From Apteryx mantelli (taxonomy: Eukaryota; Chordata; Aves; Apterygiformes; Apterygidae), in assembly GCF_036417845.1 (NCBI RefSeq), contig NC_090020.1, forward strand, positions 36,998,425 through 37,062,424: 64,000 nt of DNA, read 5' to 3'. Each line of letters opens with the position of its first letter. The stretch's first letter is position 1. The position numbers were made by a program, and so were the translations under genes. Shown in pieces: positions 12,426 to 23,495 of the stretch. The notes beneath the pieces are model-generated. The model saw nothing but the letters and a program-made list of their open reading frames with translations. It searched no databases and was not told the origin of the DNA.

Positions 12426-15400
12426 TTGGGGCAAGTTGACCAGGAAACACGTGTGTTGTACAAAGGCTCCTGCAAGGAGCTAGATAATCTTTGAGGCCAT
12501 CAGCAAGCACACCACATCACTCATCTTAGTCACCCCTGCACAAAACCCAGCCCTTCACCCCTTTCTGAAGGAGGCTGCCACAAGGTTTAAAGACAGACCT
12601 CAGTTTTTGGTCAGCTGCAACAAGCTCACACCATTTAGCCTGCCATCCTCCTTGAATTGTAAGGAGTCATTTGCCTCCATATGCCCTCCTCCCTGCCACA
12701 TTTTCACCAACCTGAAAGGCTTAATCATCTGTCCCAAAGCACTCCTTCCAATGACCATGGCACCACTCCAAAGACATCTCCCACCTTCCCCTATCAAGGC
12801 AGGCTTACCTGACCAGAGAGAGCTGGTAGAGCCCAGAAACACAGAGCCTACCAAATTTTCCTTTGCTCACTCTGAGGAGCCCCAGCAAGGACCTACCTGC
12901 TTTTACCAGCTTTGTACTCAGCCGTTTGCTGCAACTCAGAGCAGCTGGGCAGCCACACTATGCGCCCGACTTCTTAAAGAAACACAATCCCACAACACAC
13001 ACCTTGCTGTGCACTTTCTCCTCCAGGCGGGCTGGGATTTTTCCACTGCTTCCCATAACCCGTGAATGCAAAATCAAACCCACTTGCCGATGAAAGAGCC
13101 GCGAACAATCAAACTCAAAATTCACTTTGCATTCAGCCACAGGAGCAAAATGGCATGACCTGAAGTACAGATCTCTAATGAGAGCACGGAGCTACATGCA
13201 AAAATAGCATTTCTCCATTCATTACCCTGTGCATAAAGAAAATAGATGTGTGTTAAGATGTGTCTTTCGGTGTGCAGGTTGGCATTTCTGCCATCAAGGT
13301 CGTGGCTGTGGGACCATCCCTCCACGGTAGCCTGACAGAAGGCAGAGCTTGGTCCTGCGTGCTGGCACATCATTGCTTGTGTTAGGAGCGACTGAAAGCT
13401 GGATTTGAAGCAGGGATGTAAAAGTGAGAGGTTCTCTCCTGCTCTTCACCCAGGCAATCCAAGTGCTTTCACTGACATAAGTTAGCAAAGTAAAAGTTAG
13501 CTGTGATGGAAAGTGACCCTTAATGAGACAAGCTGTGTCCTTGCCTGGCTTAGTTCCTGCAGCCCTTGTACAAATAAATTACTTCATTAAAATAAATGAG
13601 GCTCTTTGAGCCTCACTGAGTGATGTGACCCTTTTTACTTTTCTCAGAAGATCTGCTTTTTCATATCTTGTGGTAATTGCCTGACATGATAGAGAACTCT
13701 CTTGTTCCCCTGCGGCGTCTAAAGCTGGCTTATCTTTCTGGGTTTCACGGTACAGCATACAGGCGAGGGATAGGGCAATTAGTTTCAGGAAAAAAGAATA
13801 TGAGAAAATATTAACTGTTTTATATAATTATTAATACAAAATAAATGAGTTTTACTTTTTCGAAGTGTCTATTATACATGTGTGCTTGTGCACCTCATTG
13901 AAGCAACCTTTCAATAAGTGCTGATGCGCTGGGAAGTGAGACTGAGGCCTGGGATGCCACCATTTGATGCTGCGCTACCAAAGCAAAATGCTGTGCTGTT
14001 GTTATCCTTCAGAGGAGGTTAACGCTTGGCCAAATATCAAAACACTGCTAAGGCTACCTGGAGAGCATTCCTGGAGATCTTTAGGGGTAATTTACTTACG
14101 CTCTTTATTGTAAACCTCACTTAAATTCATTAGTTCCTGCTGCTTGTTCCTGATAATCCGTGTGAATGTGGCTGTGATGCCATTTACAATGGGAGGATTA
14201 AGACTGACCTCAGGTGGGAAAGAAGCAGCATCAATAACAGATAAAGTCTTAAGAAACAGTTTGCAGAACCCCTCTAAGTAATAGGCAGAGTAGGAACAGA
14301 AATGCAGACGATGTGGTGTACCAGAAATCAGTGCAAAGTCATTCAAAGGAAAAAGCAAGGTGGTGAAATCTTGGACCATGCAAATGTATCCTTAGCTTTG
14401 TAAAATTCTTAAAAATCTGTTTGCAGTCCAGATTCTGGATCACTTGGCCTGATGAGGAAAGACCCGTCTCATTCACAGGTTCGTTTACGGTCAAAAGATT
14501 AAACTGTAGGATTCTGACTTGGAAAATAGCCTATATTCAGTCCGGTCTGCTGTGAAACTGGCTTTAGCTTGGCACAGTGAGCTATCTGATGCAATTGCCT
14601 GTCTAGGGCGACCAGTGCCCACTGTCCAATTATCCAAATATTTATCACAACTCTTTAAACATCTCGTGATGCAAACATCAAGATTGCTCATATTGTGGGG
14701 TTTTTATAGACCATATGGCATGGTTTGTTGGACAGCACTGTGGAAATTTCCTGCTTACAAAGAAGCATAAATTTAGAAGGCATGTCAGGCCCATGGCGAA
14801 GGATTTCTCTTCGTGGGTGTGGATAGCTTTCCTCTGCCAGAAAGCTCTCCAAGTGAGCAGCTGCACATATTTGACCACGGTTTTCCAAGAGCAGCGGCAG
14901 CACTGACTATTGTATTGACAAAAACCAGCTCCGGTCACCCTGCCGTTATCTGAGGGGGCTGCAGTAACCCTCCTCAACGGGGCAGGAGGGAGAGTCTTCC
15001 TCACTGTTATTTCTTAATCTGCCTTTGCTTTGTGTTAGCCCAGTGTCCTTGCTTAGAAAATCTGGTTGCGGAAGGGTTTTCTTAGCTGACAAAAGGAGCC
15101 GCAGGTGTCTCGTGTCAAGTGGCTTTGGTGTTTTGGGTCGGGAAAAACGTCATATTGGCGCTGGGCTGGCCTTCGCGTTGCCGTGGATGAATATTTGGAG
15201 TGCCGCTATGCAGGAGGCGGATGTGTGTCGCATGCGGGAATTGAGAAGTGCCCCATGGCCCAGATACCAGCAGACCCTAATTCTTAGAGAAGACACAATT
15301 GCATCTCATTATAGCACAGGCCTTGGGGACAGCCAGCACCTCGGGCGGCCGGAAGAAGAATCTGTTGGGATAAGGCAAGGGTAATCTCTATGTAGGTCAG

Positions 15401-15496
15401 CACAGCTTCATTTCTCTCTGTGTATTTTAAAAGGCCAGAAAACCTGTTTAAAATTAAGTTTTGCTAAAACAGTCATCTTGATGTAGCTCTGAAATT

Positions 15497-15574
15497 CTAG
15501 ATTTTACAAAACCATTGCATCGGCCGCAGCGTTTTCTTCCATCGCATATTTCCACTGCTCTGGTTATGATTCAG
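15497..15574 (+). repeat. Diverged local duplication B, copy 1
   Basis: This segment aligns with 16623-16688. Both begin CTAGATTTTACAAAAC, continue with TTGCAT, a GCGTTT core, CTTCCATC and TATTTCCA, and end GATTCAG. This copy carries extra bases and more CpG sites. Orientation is direct, with a separation of about 1.1 kb. Confidence 0.75.
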
Positions 15575-16622
15575 AGGAGCAAGGGAGCTCCTAACCAGAC
15601 CATGGCATGGTTAGTTAATTCACATCCAAGGACTGCGCTGGGCGCGCTTTGGCAGGCTCCAAGAACAGCAGCGTCTGTGCCACAGCTGAGAGATGTCAAC
15701 CGATAATAGTGGGTGGTTCCAGCCAATAAAATGAAATACTGGGACTTTGTCCCTTACCAGCAATATCATCCTGATGTTGTGCAGCTCCAACAAATGGGGG
15801 TGGAAATGGACTGCTGAATATTTTTTTAAGAGGCATGAAGCAATTTTTTGTTGATTTTTTCTTTTTTTTGCCCCCACCCCTGCAAGTGCATGGGCACCCC
15901 GTCGCATCTGAACACCACCCTATCTATGTTTACAATAATAAAAATTAGTTTGTATTTAATAGGCTTCAAAGCTGTCAAACAGAGCTTCATTTCACAGCTC
16001 TGCTCACCACAGAGCGCCATTCCCCTGGGCTGCTCCTACTCCACTCTTATGATAGACCCTGCTTATGCCATTTGGAAACCAAATGTCAGCTGCAGCTTAC
16101 GAAAAGAGAGAGTAAATAGCTTGGCACCTACTACCTAAAACTGAAAAATGAACAAGCCTTGCTGCATTGGACTCTGGTTTTGTGGCTGTTGCCAACAGCT
16201 CCTTTTTGCAAAGAGTACCAGGGGGAATTGGTGGTGGTTGCCACCAATCCAAGGGGTCCCTCCTCCCCCATCTCCTGTCCTCCCAAACCTATAGCGTTGC
16301 TGGCTGAAATGTGGTCATGGACTCCCTAATTCCACTTTCTGAAGTGTTTTCTCCTTTATGAGTGTAAAGGGAAATGCCACATGACACCCCCTCCACCCAC
16401 GCATTATCTCTGCTGCTTAATGCACACCCCCCAAACAAGAGAGGACTCTTCCTGCTCCAGCAGGTTAAACCGTGACAAGCGCAAAAAAGCTGCAGCGTGC
16501 CAAAAGGTACATTAGCATTAATCACCTGGGAAGTGTACACTTCTCCAAGGATTATGAGTCTTTGCATGTTTTATTGCAGCTGTAAAGATGGTTTGCTAAG
16601 ATAAACTGTTTCAGTACGTTTC

Positions 16623-16688
16623 CTAGATTTTACAAAACTGTTGCATTAGCGTTTACTTCCATCATGTATTTCCATGTGGCTGATTCAG
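16623..16688 (+). repeat. Diverged local duplication B, copy 2
   Basis: Partner of 15497-15574, shortened by a few small gaps. Several CpG positions of the other copy read as TG or CA here, or are missing, as expected from CpG decay. Confidence 0.75.
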
Positions 16689-17945
16689 CCATTTCCCTAG
16701 TGTTGCTGCAGTTTATGAAATCTGAGTTGAGCACTTCAAAATCCACTCCAAGTAATACCCACCTTTCTTCCTAGATGTGATGTCTTGAGAAATGCAATTG
16801 CATAACAGCCTATTTCACACGTTTGGTGAGGAACTGTGGTAGGTGGCAGCAGGTGGAAAACAGAGCCCAGATCCTGTATGGAGCACGAGGGCTGCTCACA
16901 CCATTGCTGTATCATCAGGTCAGTGTGGTACTCAGTTGCTTCCCACCAGAAATTGCAAAAAGGCAAAGTGTGTTTATATTGCCCAGCAGGTATTTCAAAT
17001 TATTTGCAACCTCGAAAGGCTGTTGTAATGGTGAGAGATGTAAAAAAACGAAGGAAAAGCCAAGAACCCCTTCAAGACATTGAAGGCGCAGCACGGGAGA
17101 AACCAAGCGTGTTCCTAAGCAGCAGTTGCCCATGGCTCCGATGTGCACAGTGCTGGCAGAAAACCAGCACTCACTGAATGCAGATGTCTGTACACAAAGC
17201 TTTCTTATTGCTTAGCGTTTTGAAGAAAAATAACGTGTATCTATAATAGTGGGCAGCTCTCTGTTTCACGTTGAAACACTTCCTCCCCTTAATGTCACTG
17301 TTGCTCTGATAAAACCTGATAAAAAGCCTTTACTTCTATCTCTGTCTTCTTGAAGTGCTGGAAAAATCAGAGCAAGCTGACTTCGATGTGACCTACCAGA
17401 TCTCCAATACTGCTGTGTGTGTGTTGTGGCTTACAAAGTGTCTTCTACTATCGCCACGTCCCAAAGGTAAAGCTTCCACTTTGCTTAAAAGAACTAACGT
17501 GCCAAACATAACAGTCTACTTTTATTTTCTGCTAATAGGCTCTCTTAATATCTTACTATCTAAAAACAGAACAGAAGATTTGGGAAAAAAATCAGGCTGC
17601 AGACTATTCAACTGTGCCATGAAAAGCCCCCACAAAATGCCTGAATAACTGTGTTATGATGACTGAACTTTGCCCTTTGCATGACAGCTCAGTTGTTCAT
17701 AATGTGGTCATAGTTTTCTGCACCAAATTTAAGTAAGCAAGTTTGGTGTTCAGCTATTTATTGCCAACTCTACCAGCACTCTGATCTTCTGGGCTCATTT
17801 GGAAACCTGTCTGAGGCCTGAATTCGTAATTTCTGTCAACTTGCCTGAAGGCGGAAAGTCAAGTCTTGCTTAGTGGTGATGGGTGCAATTAGCAGCAATG
17901 GCAGAAGTGAGAGACTCCCAGGGCTGGGGCAGATTCACTCCCAGT

Positions 17946-18031
17946 GAAAAACACTCAACCTGGTAACTACACTACTACACTAAGTGTAGCCACCGCTGGC
18001 ACAGCGTAGTTGCCAGGTTGAATGTTTTTTT
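17946..18031. repeat. Inverted repeat with nested hairpins
   Basis: Outer arms at 17946-17970 and 18006-18031 are reverse complements over about 25 bases with two mismatches. The enclosed 35 bases contain a perfect 15-base palindrome (CTACACT, A, AGTGTAG at 17975-17989) and a second small hairpin (GCCA/TGGC at 17989-18000). Folded as one strand, this gives an outer stem with two internal stem-loops. It could be a decayed non-autonomous transposon, a structured RNA or a chance cruciform. No known family was recognised. Confidence 0.85.
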
Positions 18032-21000
18032 CCTTCAGAAAGCTTGATGCTGAAAGTGCAATTACAACTGTCTTTCAACAGCAGGGTTAAGCCATCAGTG
18101 CCCCCAAAAGAGAGGATTTCTGATCCCATGCCACTTGCTCCTATGCTTGCTCTGCACAAGCATCAAGAAAGCGATCCAGGTTTGGCCAACCCCCCCTTTA
18201 ACATAGGCTAGTTCCCAATCCAGTCAGGTGTACAGCCCAATCAGTGCTGGCACAAAACTTGAGAATAAGTAGGTGGGATCAACCTCATTCAGCACCACTG
18301 GCATTCCTTTGAAGTACTTCTGCTAATCATTGGCAGAGACAAGACATCATACTCAATATGCTTTAATGTCATTGTCACTGTATATAGCTCTACAGTCAGG
18401 ACCATATTATGCTTGCACATTATAATTAGAGATGCTAAATACAATTAAGTATTCATCAAATTATTTACTGAATAGTGCTTATCTTTAAAAAATGCATTCA
18501 AGCATCTGTATAGCTGACTTAATAAAGTTGGATGACCACGTGCACATGTAACTGCTGGGCACTTCGCATCACGCTGAGAATACTGTGAAAGTAAATGGGT
18601 TTTCTTCTTCTGAAATAGTATGAGAGCACATGCAATTCTTCCCCATCACAGTTTTTGTTTTAAATATGTTCGCCAAGACACTGTTCTAATATAGGCCAAT
18701 AACACATAAGACATCTGTCAAGAGCGAGGACATTCCACCGTGTTTTTGTGGGTCACGTCTTTGGTTGGTTTTGAATGAATGCAGCCACAGCTACACATTT
18801 GTAGCAATGAGTCAAGAAATGTGGCTTCCATTTAGAGTGGAGTTTACACAAGTTTGGGATGGTCTATAGTTATGTTGATTTATTGTGTCTGTGCAGAGAT
18901 TTCTCCTTATTACCTAACACAAAGCGCTTAAAGAACCCTCCAAAATTCAGCTATTGTTACTTCAATGCACAGACCGTTACCCATAGAAAAAAAACGTTAA
19001 ATTTTCATTAAGTCTCATTCTGGGGAATCTTACTCCCTGCTTGGAAATACCATCATTCAGTCACACTCAGGATCACTTAACTCGCAAATAGCCCACGTTG
19101 CATGAGGCCTCAGGCCTGGGCAGGCAGGTGGACTCCGTAACTTCTTCAGAAAGAAGTTGTTACTGTGCTGAGCCTCATTTTTAGGTCTTAAAGTTGCTTA
19201 AGAGCAAGGCCATTCTTACCTTCAGTAATATACTCGCATAGCTATATTCTTGTCTGTGGTTGCAACCAGCATGTTTTCACAGAGTTAACACAAAGCCTCA
19301 TAAAAGCTTATCCCAAATACCGAGTCTTTAAATTTAGTCTTTATTCTGAAAGTGTTTTGTGTCCTGATGTAACTGTCTGTGCTCAGGGAAATTGCATTAT
19401 ACCACAAAATCTGCAATCTAGACCAGATTTCATCATTCTCTCATGTTAAAAGCAGTTTCTGAGGAATAATAAAATGTTAAAGAATAAATGCACATGGTTT
19501 TCTGTGGTGAGCCATTATGACAGAAAAAGGGACATAGAATGAGAAGTTGGAATTTTTGTTGTTGAATTTCAAATAGATGCAATATCCCAGCTATGAGGTG
19601 GAACTCCAAAATCCAGGGCCATACTTGTTTTTCTGAAGTCCTTACCAGAAGCTTTTGATCTGAGAGCATGCGTGCTACTTGAGCCTTAGTCCTTGTCCCA
19701 CTTCTTCCATTGAATTGTTTTCACAAAAGTAAAAACCTAATAATCTTTCTTTGGCGAATGTGTGGTGCTTCTCCCTAGTTTCAGAAAGGGACATAGTTTT
19801 GTTTTAAGTATATGAAGTTTATGAAATCTTGTGAGCAGCATGCGTTTAAAATAATAAAAACGTAAAATTAGACCCCACTCCCCCCAAAGAAATGGAGCTT
19901 TCAAGTCAGGATAATTCTCAAGTCAGAATAATTATGTCGTGATGAAATATGTACTGTACTTGGTAAGAATGTGTCATTAGGTAGATAGGGCAAGATCTGT
20001 GGATTTCCTTAACTATTAATTTTCTGGGTCTGAGGGTTTTTTTTGGTATATTATATGATGGCTGAGTGCAGTGCCACTTGGGAGCAAGACTATGTTCAGA
20101 GATTTGGGTGCCAATTTAGCATCTTCTCATTTTTAAAAGATGCAACAGGAATGAATTGACTCATGCAACTGCTTTAGGCAGCTAAACAGCCTAAAGACTA
20201 AGCGTGAGCAGGCAGACTCCCTTGTAGAGGTCAAATAAGTTATTTTAACAAATGGTTAAAGTATCTCCTTTTCTAGACAAACCTTGTGCACTGATCTTAA
20301 ATGCTTTGGTAAGCCTACTGCGTTGTGAGTGCAGTAATTCCTTTTTGACTTTTCTTTCTTGGATTTGTGAAAACATTTAGAAATTACAGCTGCTGTTATT
20401 TCAGTAATGAATACTGCTATAATTCTGGCTAAATCATTGTAACTATTTGCTCTTTCATGAGGGTACACAGTACAAATCTTTGATAACCTTAACTATTAAA
20501 AAAAAGTTTTGCAGTTGATCCTTATCTCATGGTTTTCTCTTGATCTTTCTTTCTTGCCTTTTACAACTAGCTTTTCTCCTTAACTGGCAATTTCAACACC
20601 TTATCACAGAGCAGATAATTCAGTACCATTCTTTAAAAAAATTTAGCACGAGTTTAAAGTAGTAACTTGGTTCTTGAGGAATTAACTTTGAGTGTGTCAA
20701 ACAAAAAGTAATGAATTAAGCAAAATGCAGAGTAGATGACACTGTGCCTTGCAGGTAGATTTAATGGAGATGCACATACTACCGTGATACTGTATTTAAC
20801 TGGTCTTCTACAGATCACCACAGTAAAATAATCTGCATTATCATCAAGAGCAAGAAGAAAACCCAAAAGGGAGAAAACCTGCATGAGAGGTTTTGGATGT
20901 TTCATATTAAGAAACCTTCTCTCCGAGATCCTTGCAGAGGTCCCTGGTAAACACACTAAATCAACAAAACAAAACTGTTTATAAAATTAAGGTTTAAGCC

Positions 21001-21190
21001 ACTTGGCAACCAAAGGGTCAACTGGCATAAAACACCACTCAAGCCTGCAAATTACTTTTTCTTCTCACGCTAACAGGTTACTCTTCTGAGAATTTTCCCC
21101 ACCAGTTTGTCTGTAAGATGCAAGTGTTTTTCCAGTGCAAACGTAATTTGTGAAAAAGAAAAAAGGTAAGCCACCAACTGAAAGAAAACA

Positions 21191-21196
21191 TTTATT
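21191..21196 (-). promoter_or_regulatory. Distal polyadenylation signal AATAAA of CDC42SE2
   Basis: The plus strand reads TTTATT, so the minus strand carries canonical AATAAA. It is followed on the minus strand by a T/GT-rich stretch (GTTTTCTTTCAGTTGGTGG), the expected downstream element. Of the candidate signals in the UTR this has the best combination of hexamer and downstream context. Confidence 0.7.
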
Positions 21197-21955
21197 GAAT
21201 CAAAGTCAATACTTTCCTTTTAATATCTACAAGCCAACACTGAACTGACTTTATTCAAGAATGAACACAACGTACAAAAAAAGTATGTCTGTTATAAAAA
21301 TATGTCAATTTTTTTTTTCTGGCTATTGAGCTGAAGACATTTTGACAAAGGCAAGATAGTTTCAGCAAGCAAATTTCAGCCACAGTTACTGATGACAGAG
21401 TTAAAATCATTTTGTAATCATAGTATATTTAAGACTCATTGATAAAGTGGCATTGGAAATGCTGACCCCTTAAAAAAATAAAAAGAAATCACCGTGTTGC
21501 CATGTGTTTACACACCCCCCAGACAACTGAACATCCTGATCTTGTGTCGTCACGGATCAGTACCTTTATCGGTGAAGACTACCCAACCTAACTGGAACTA
21601 TTCAACCCGATAACTGACACCTGCCACTGGGATATAACTTAGGGAAGGCCAACTACCGCCATGGCCCTTGTGTTTTGCCTACAGGTTGCGAACTGGGAGA
21701 CGAGAGTAGGTAGCTTTGTACATGTTTAAAATCAACCTGATAGCTGTTGCAATGTGAAATCGTGGAAAGGATGAGAGGAGGAGAAAGAATCATTTATGAC
21801 AGCAATCTATATTTATAAACACAAGTGTATATGTATAAAAATGAATCTGATTAAGCTCAGTTGTGCCTTATCTGTTAGGATGATTTTTTTTCCCCTGCAT
21901 TAAAACTCAAATCGGGATTCAAACCACTGACTTGTTTCAAACCACCAACGGGGTT

Positions 21956-21967
21956 GGGGGGGGGGGG
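21956..21967. repeat. poly(G) run, 12 G (C tract in CDC42SE2 mRNA)
   Basis: Twelve uninterrupted G on the plus strand. In the CDC42SE2 3' UTR transcript this is a C12 tract, a possible binding site for poly(C)-binding proteins. That role is inference only. Confidence 0.9.
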
Positions 21968-23396
21968 AAGGACCATTTACAGAAATAATCTGAAAGCAGT
22001 GCAATATTAAAATACAATTTTCACAACGTGTGAAAGAGAAACATGCTTTGGAACCTGAGCAAAAGGCTTTTTATTGACTTAGTAAAAAGTCACCCTGTAT
22101 GTTGTTTTCACTGGCATCTGTTCTGCCAGATCAGTATGTTGCTCTTAGCAACTTCCATGGCCCCGAAATATTTAGTACACAGAAACCGCCAACTAGAGAG
22201 GTCTACTAAACTTCAGCTAATATTGCAGGCAGTTTGACATGCTGCTACTGGGAATGACCGTACAGCCTAAAATTAAGAAAAACTGTAAACGGAAAAAGAA
22301 GCAGCCAAACATGATGCTTTTCTTTTTTTAAATAGACTAAAGCGCTTCCACAACACTTAGATAAGGTACTACACTGGTTTACAGTCTCGAGGTCAGCTCT
22401 TTCAAAATAAATATACTGAACATTTACAACAAATGCCTTATGAATGCAAGCTCTCTCTATTATTTCAAGACCAGTTGGATAAAAACTAAAATAAAGACAT
22501 AACTCTGAAGCAGCTAAGTTACAAGTCCTCTTTCAGACAGGCATGACTTGGTGCCATAGCTAAATTTTTCACCAGCAACAGTATCATCAGTCCGCAGTAA
22601 GCAATTTTTTTTTCTGGCACCGAACGGGCCACCATACAAAGCAACTTCACAAAGCATGCGGTCATCTACTCTGCTGATTTTGTAGGAAACAATCATTTGT
22701 GCTTGCAGGTCCCAGACCTTTCCAAAATGGATGTGAACAATGAGAGATTAAAAATATTCATGGGAACTCACTCAATTCTAAATTACTTGAGTAGAGGAAA
22801 AGATTTAAAGAATAAAGAGCAACCGAATGCTGTGTGTGTATGTGTGTATTTGTGAGAGGGATGAGGGAAGCTATGGTTGATGCTTTAATTTGCCTTAATT
22901 CAGAAAGTAAAAAAAGAAAGAAAAAAAAGGAAAAGAAAAAGCTAAAAACAATCCTAAACAGCTCTAAGTCCATAGTGCTAGTAGAGGCCAATGTGTGCAT
23001 GCCACTGAAAGGCACGGCAAGACCAATCTGAGAAATGGCATCATCAGAGCAGAAGAGCAACTTTTCACTGGAGTAATCACAAGGGGTGAACAACGAGCCA
23101 TCACTTCTCTCTTGTCATGAACACAGAAAGCAGTCACCAAGGCAAAAGAGGGGACACAGGAAAGAAGATACAGGAACTCACATAAACCTGTAACACAGAA
23201 AATGCACGTTAAGTGGAGTTTCGAACGCTTTGATACCAAACCTTCTACCTGGAAATGCATTTTCAAATTGTGCATCGTAAGGACGCAGCTATTCATAGGG
23301 AGCTTATTCCAACCCACGGCAGGATGTTCTTCCTTACTGCACTACCGGTGCCTAAAAAGCAAGGGCGTGATACTTACTGGAAAGGTTTCCCCAAGG

Positions 23397-23495
23397 TTAT
23401 CCTGCCTTTGTATCTACAAGCTGCATCTGAACGTTTGCAGACATGCCGCCTCCGTAGCCCCCCTTGGACTGCATTTGGTTCTGAATGGAGCTCAC
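23397..23495 (-). CDS. CDC42SE2, last coding exon (residues 53-84)
   Basis: This exon encodes the C-terminal 32 residues of CDC42 small effector 2 plus a TAA stop. The translation begins VSSIQNQMQSKGGYGGGMSA and ends VQMQLVDTKAG. From memory this matches the mammalian protein except for one residue in the glycine-rich stretch (GGGMSA instead of GGGMPA). The exon starts after a strong acceptor, a C/T-rich tract ending CCCAG on the minus strand, in phase 0. The tail is low in complexity, Gln- and Gly-rich, and carries no catalytic domain. It follows the CRIB motif encoded by the previous exon at 27620-27721. The stop codon falls inside this exon and the 3' UTR continues without interruption. 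Identity is very secure because length, splice phase and sequence all agree. Confidence 0.97.
   Translation of the reverse strand: MSSIQNQMQSKGGYGGGMSANVQMQLVDTKAG

Larger units (their letters stand above)
1..21175. other. Intergenic DNA downstream of CDC42SE2, no recognisable gene
   Basis: This stretch lies beyond the 3' end of CDC42SE2. No ORF here matches a protein family I recognise and stop codons are frequent in all frames. In mammals the next gene on this side is RAPGEF6, transcribed towards CDC42SE2. I looked for its exons on the plus strand and found none, so any orthologue would start beyond this edge or has only untranslated sequence here. The stretch contains homopolymer runs, one AT microsatellite, two pairs of diverged local duplications, a multi-hairpin inverted repeat and a CpG-dense patch, listed separately. 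Two exon-like ORFs (14095-14388 minus, 17356-17466 plus) are discussed as findings. Unrecognised noncoding RNA exons remain possible. Confidence 0.6.
21176..23396 (-). other. CDC42SE2 3' untranslated region
   Basis: The UTR runs on the minus strand from the stop codon at 23397-23399 to a predicted cleavage site about 15-20 bases past the AATAAA at 21191-21196, giving about 2.2 kb. Alternative signals inside it are AATAAA at 22070-22075 and ATTAAA at 22884-22889, so shorter isoforms are possible. It contains a pyrimidine-rich tract in the sense strand (about 22911-22960), a TG-rich stretch near 22830-22856 and a poly(C) tract in the sense strand (21956-21967). The distal end is an estimate from sequence signals only; no transcript evidence was available. 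Confidence 0.7.

Noticed and set aside
12607-13065. 152-codon plus-strand ORF starting with TTG
   Set aside because: No ATG at the start, Pro/Ser/Thr-rich because of a C-rich stretch, and no domain or splice-site support.
1-21175. Exons of RAPGEF6, the expected convergent neighbour
   Set aside because: No plus-strand segment translated to anything I could match to that protein. Only the unexplained 111-bp exon-like segment at 17356-17466 remains.
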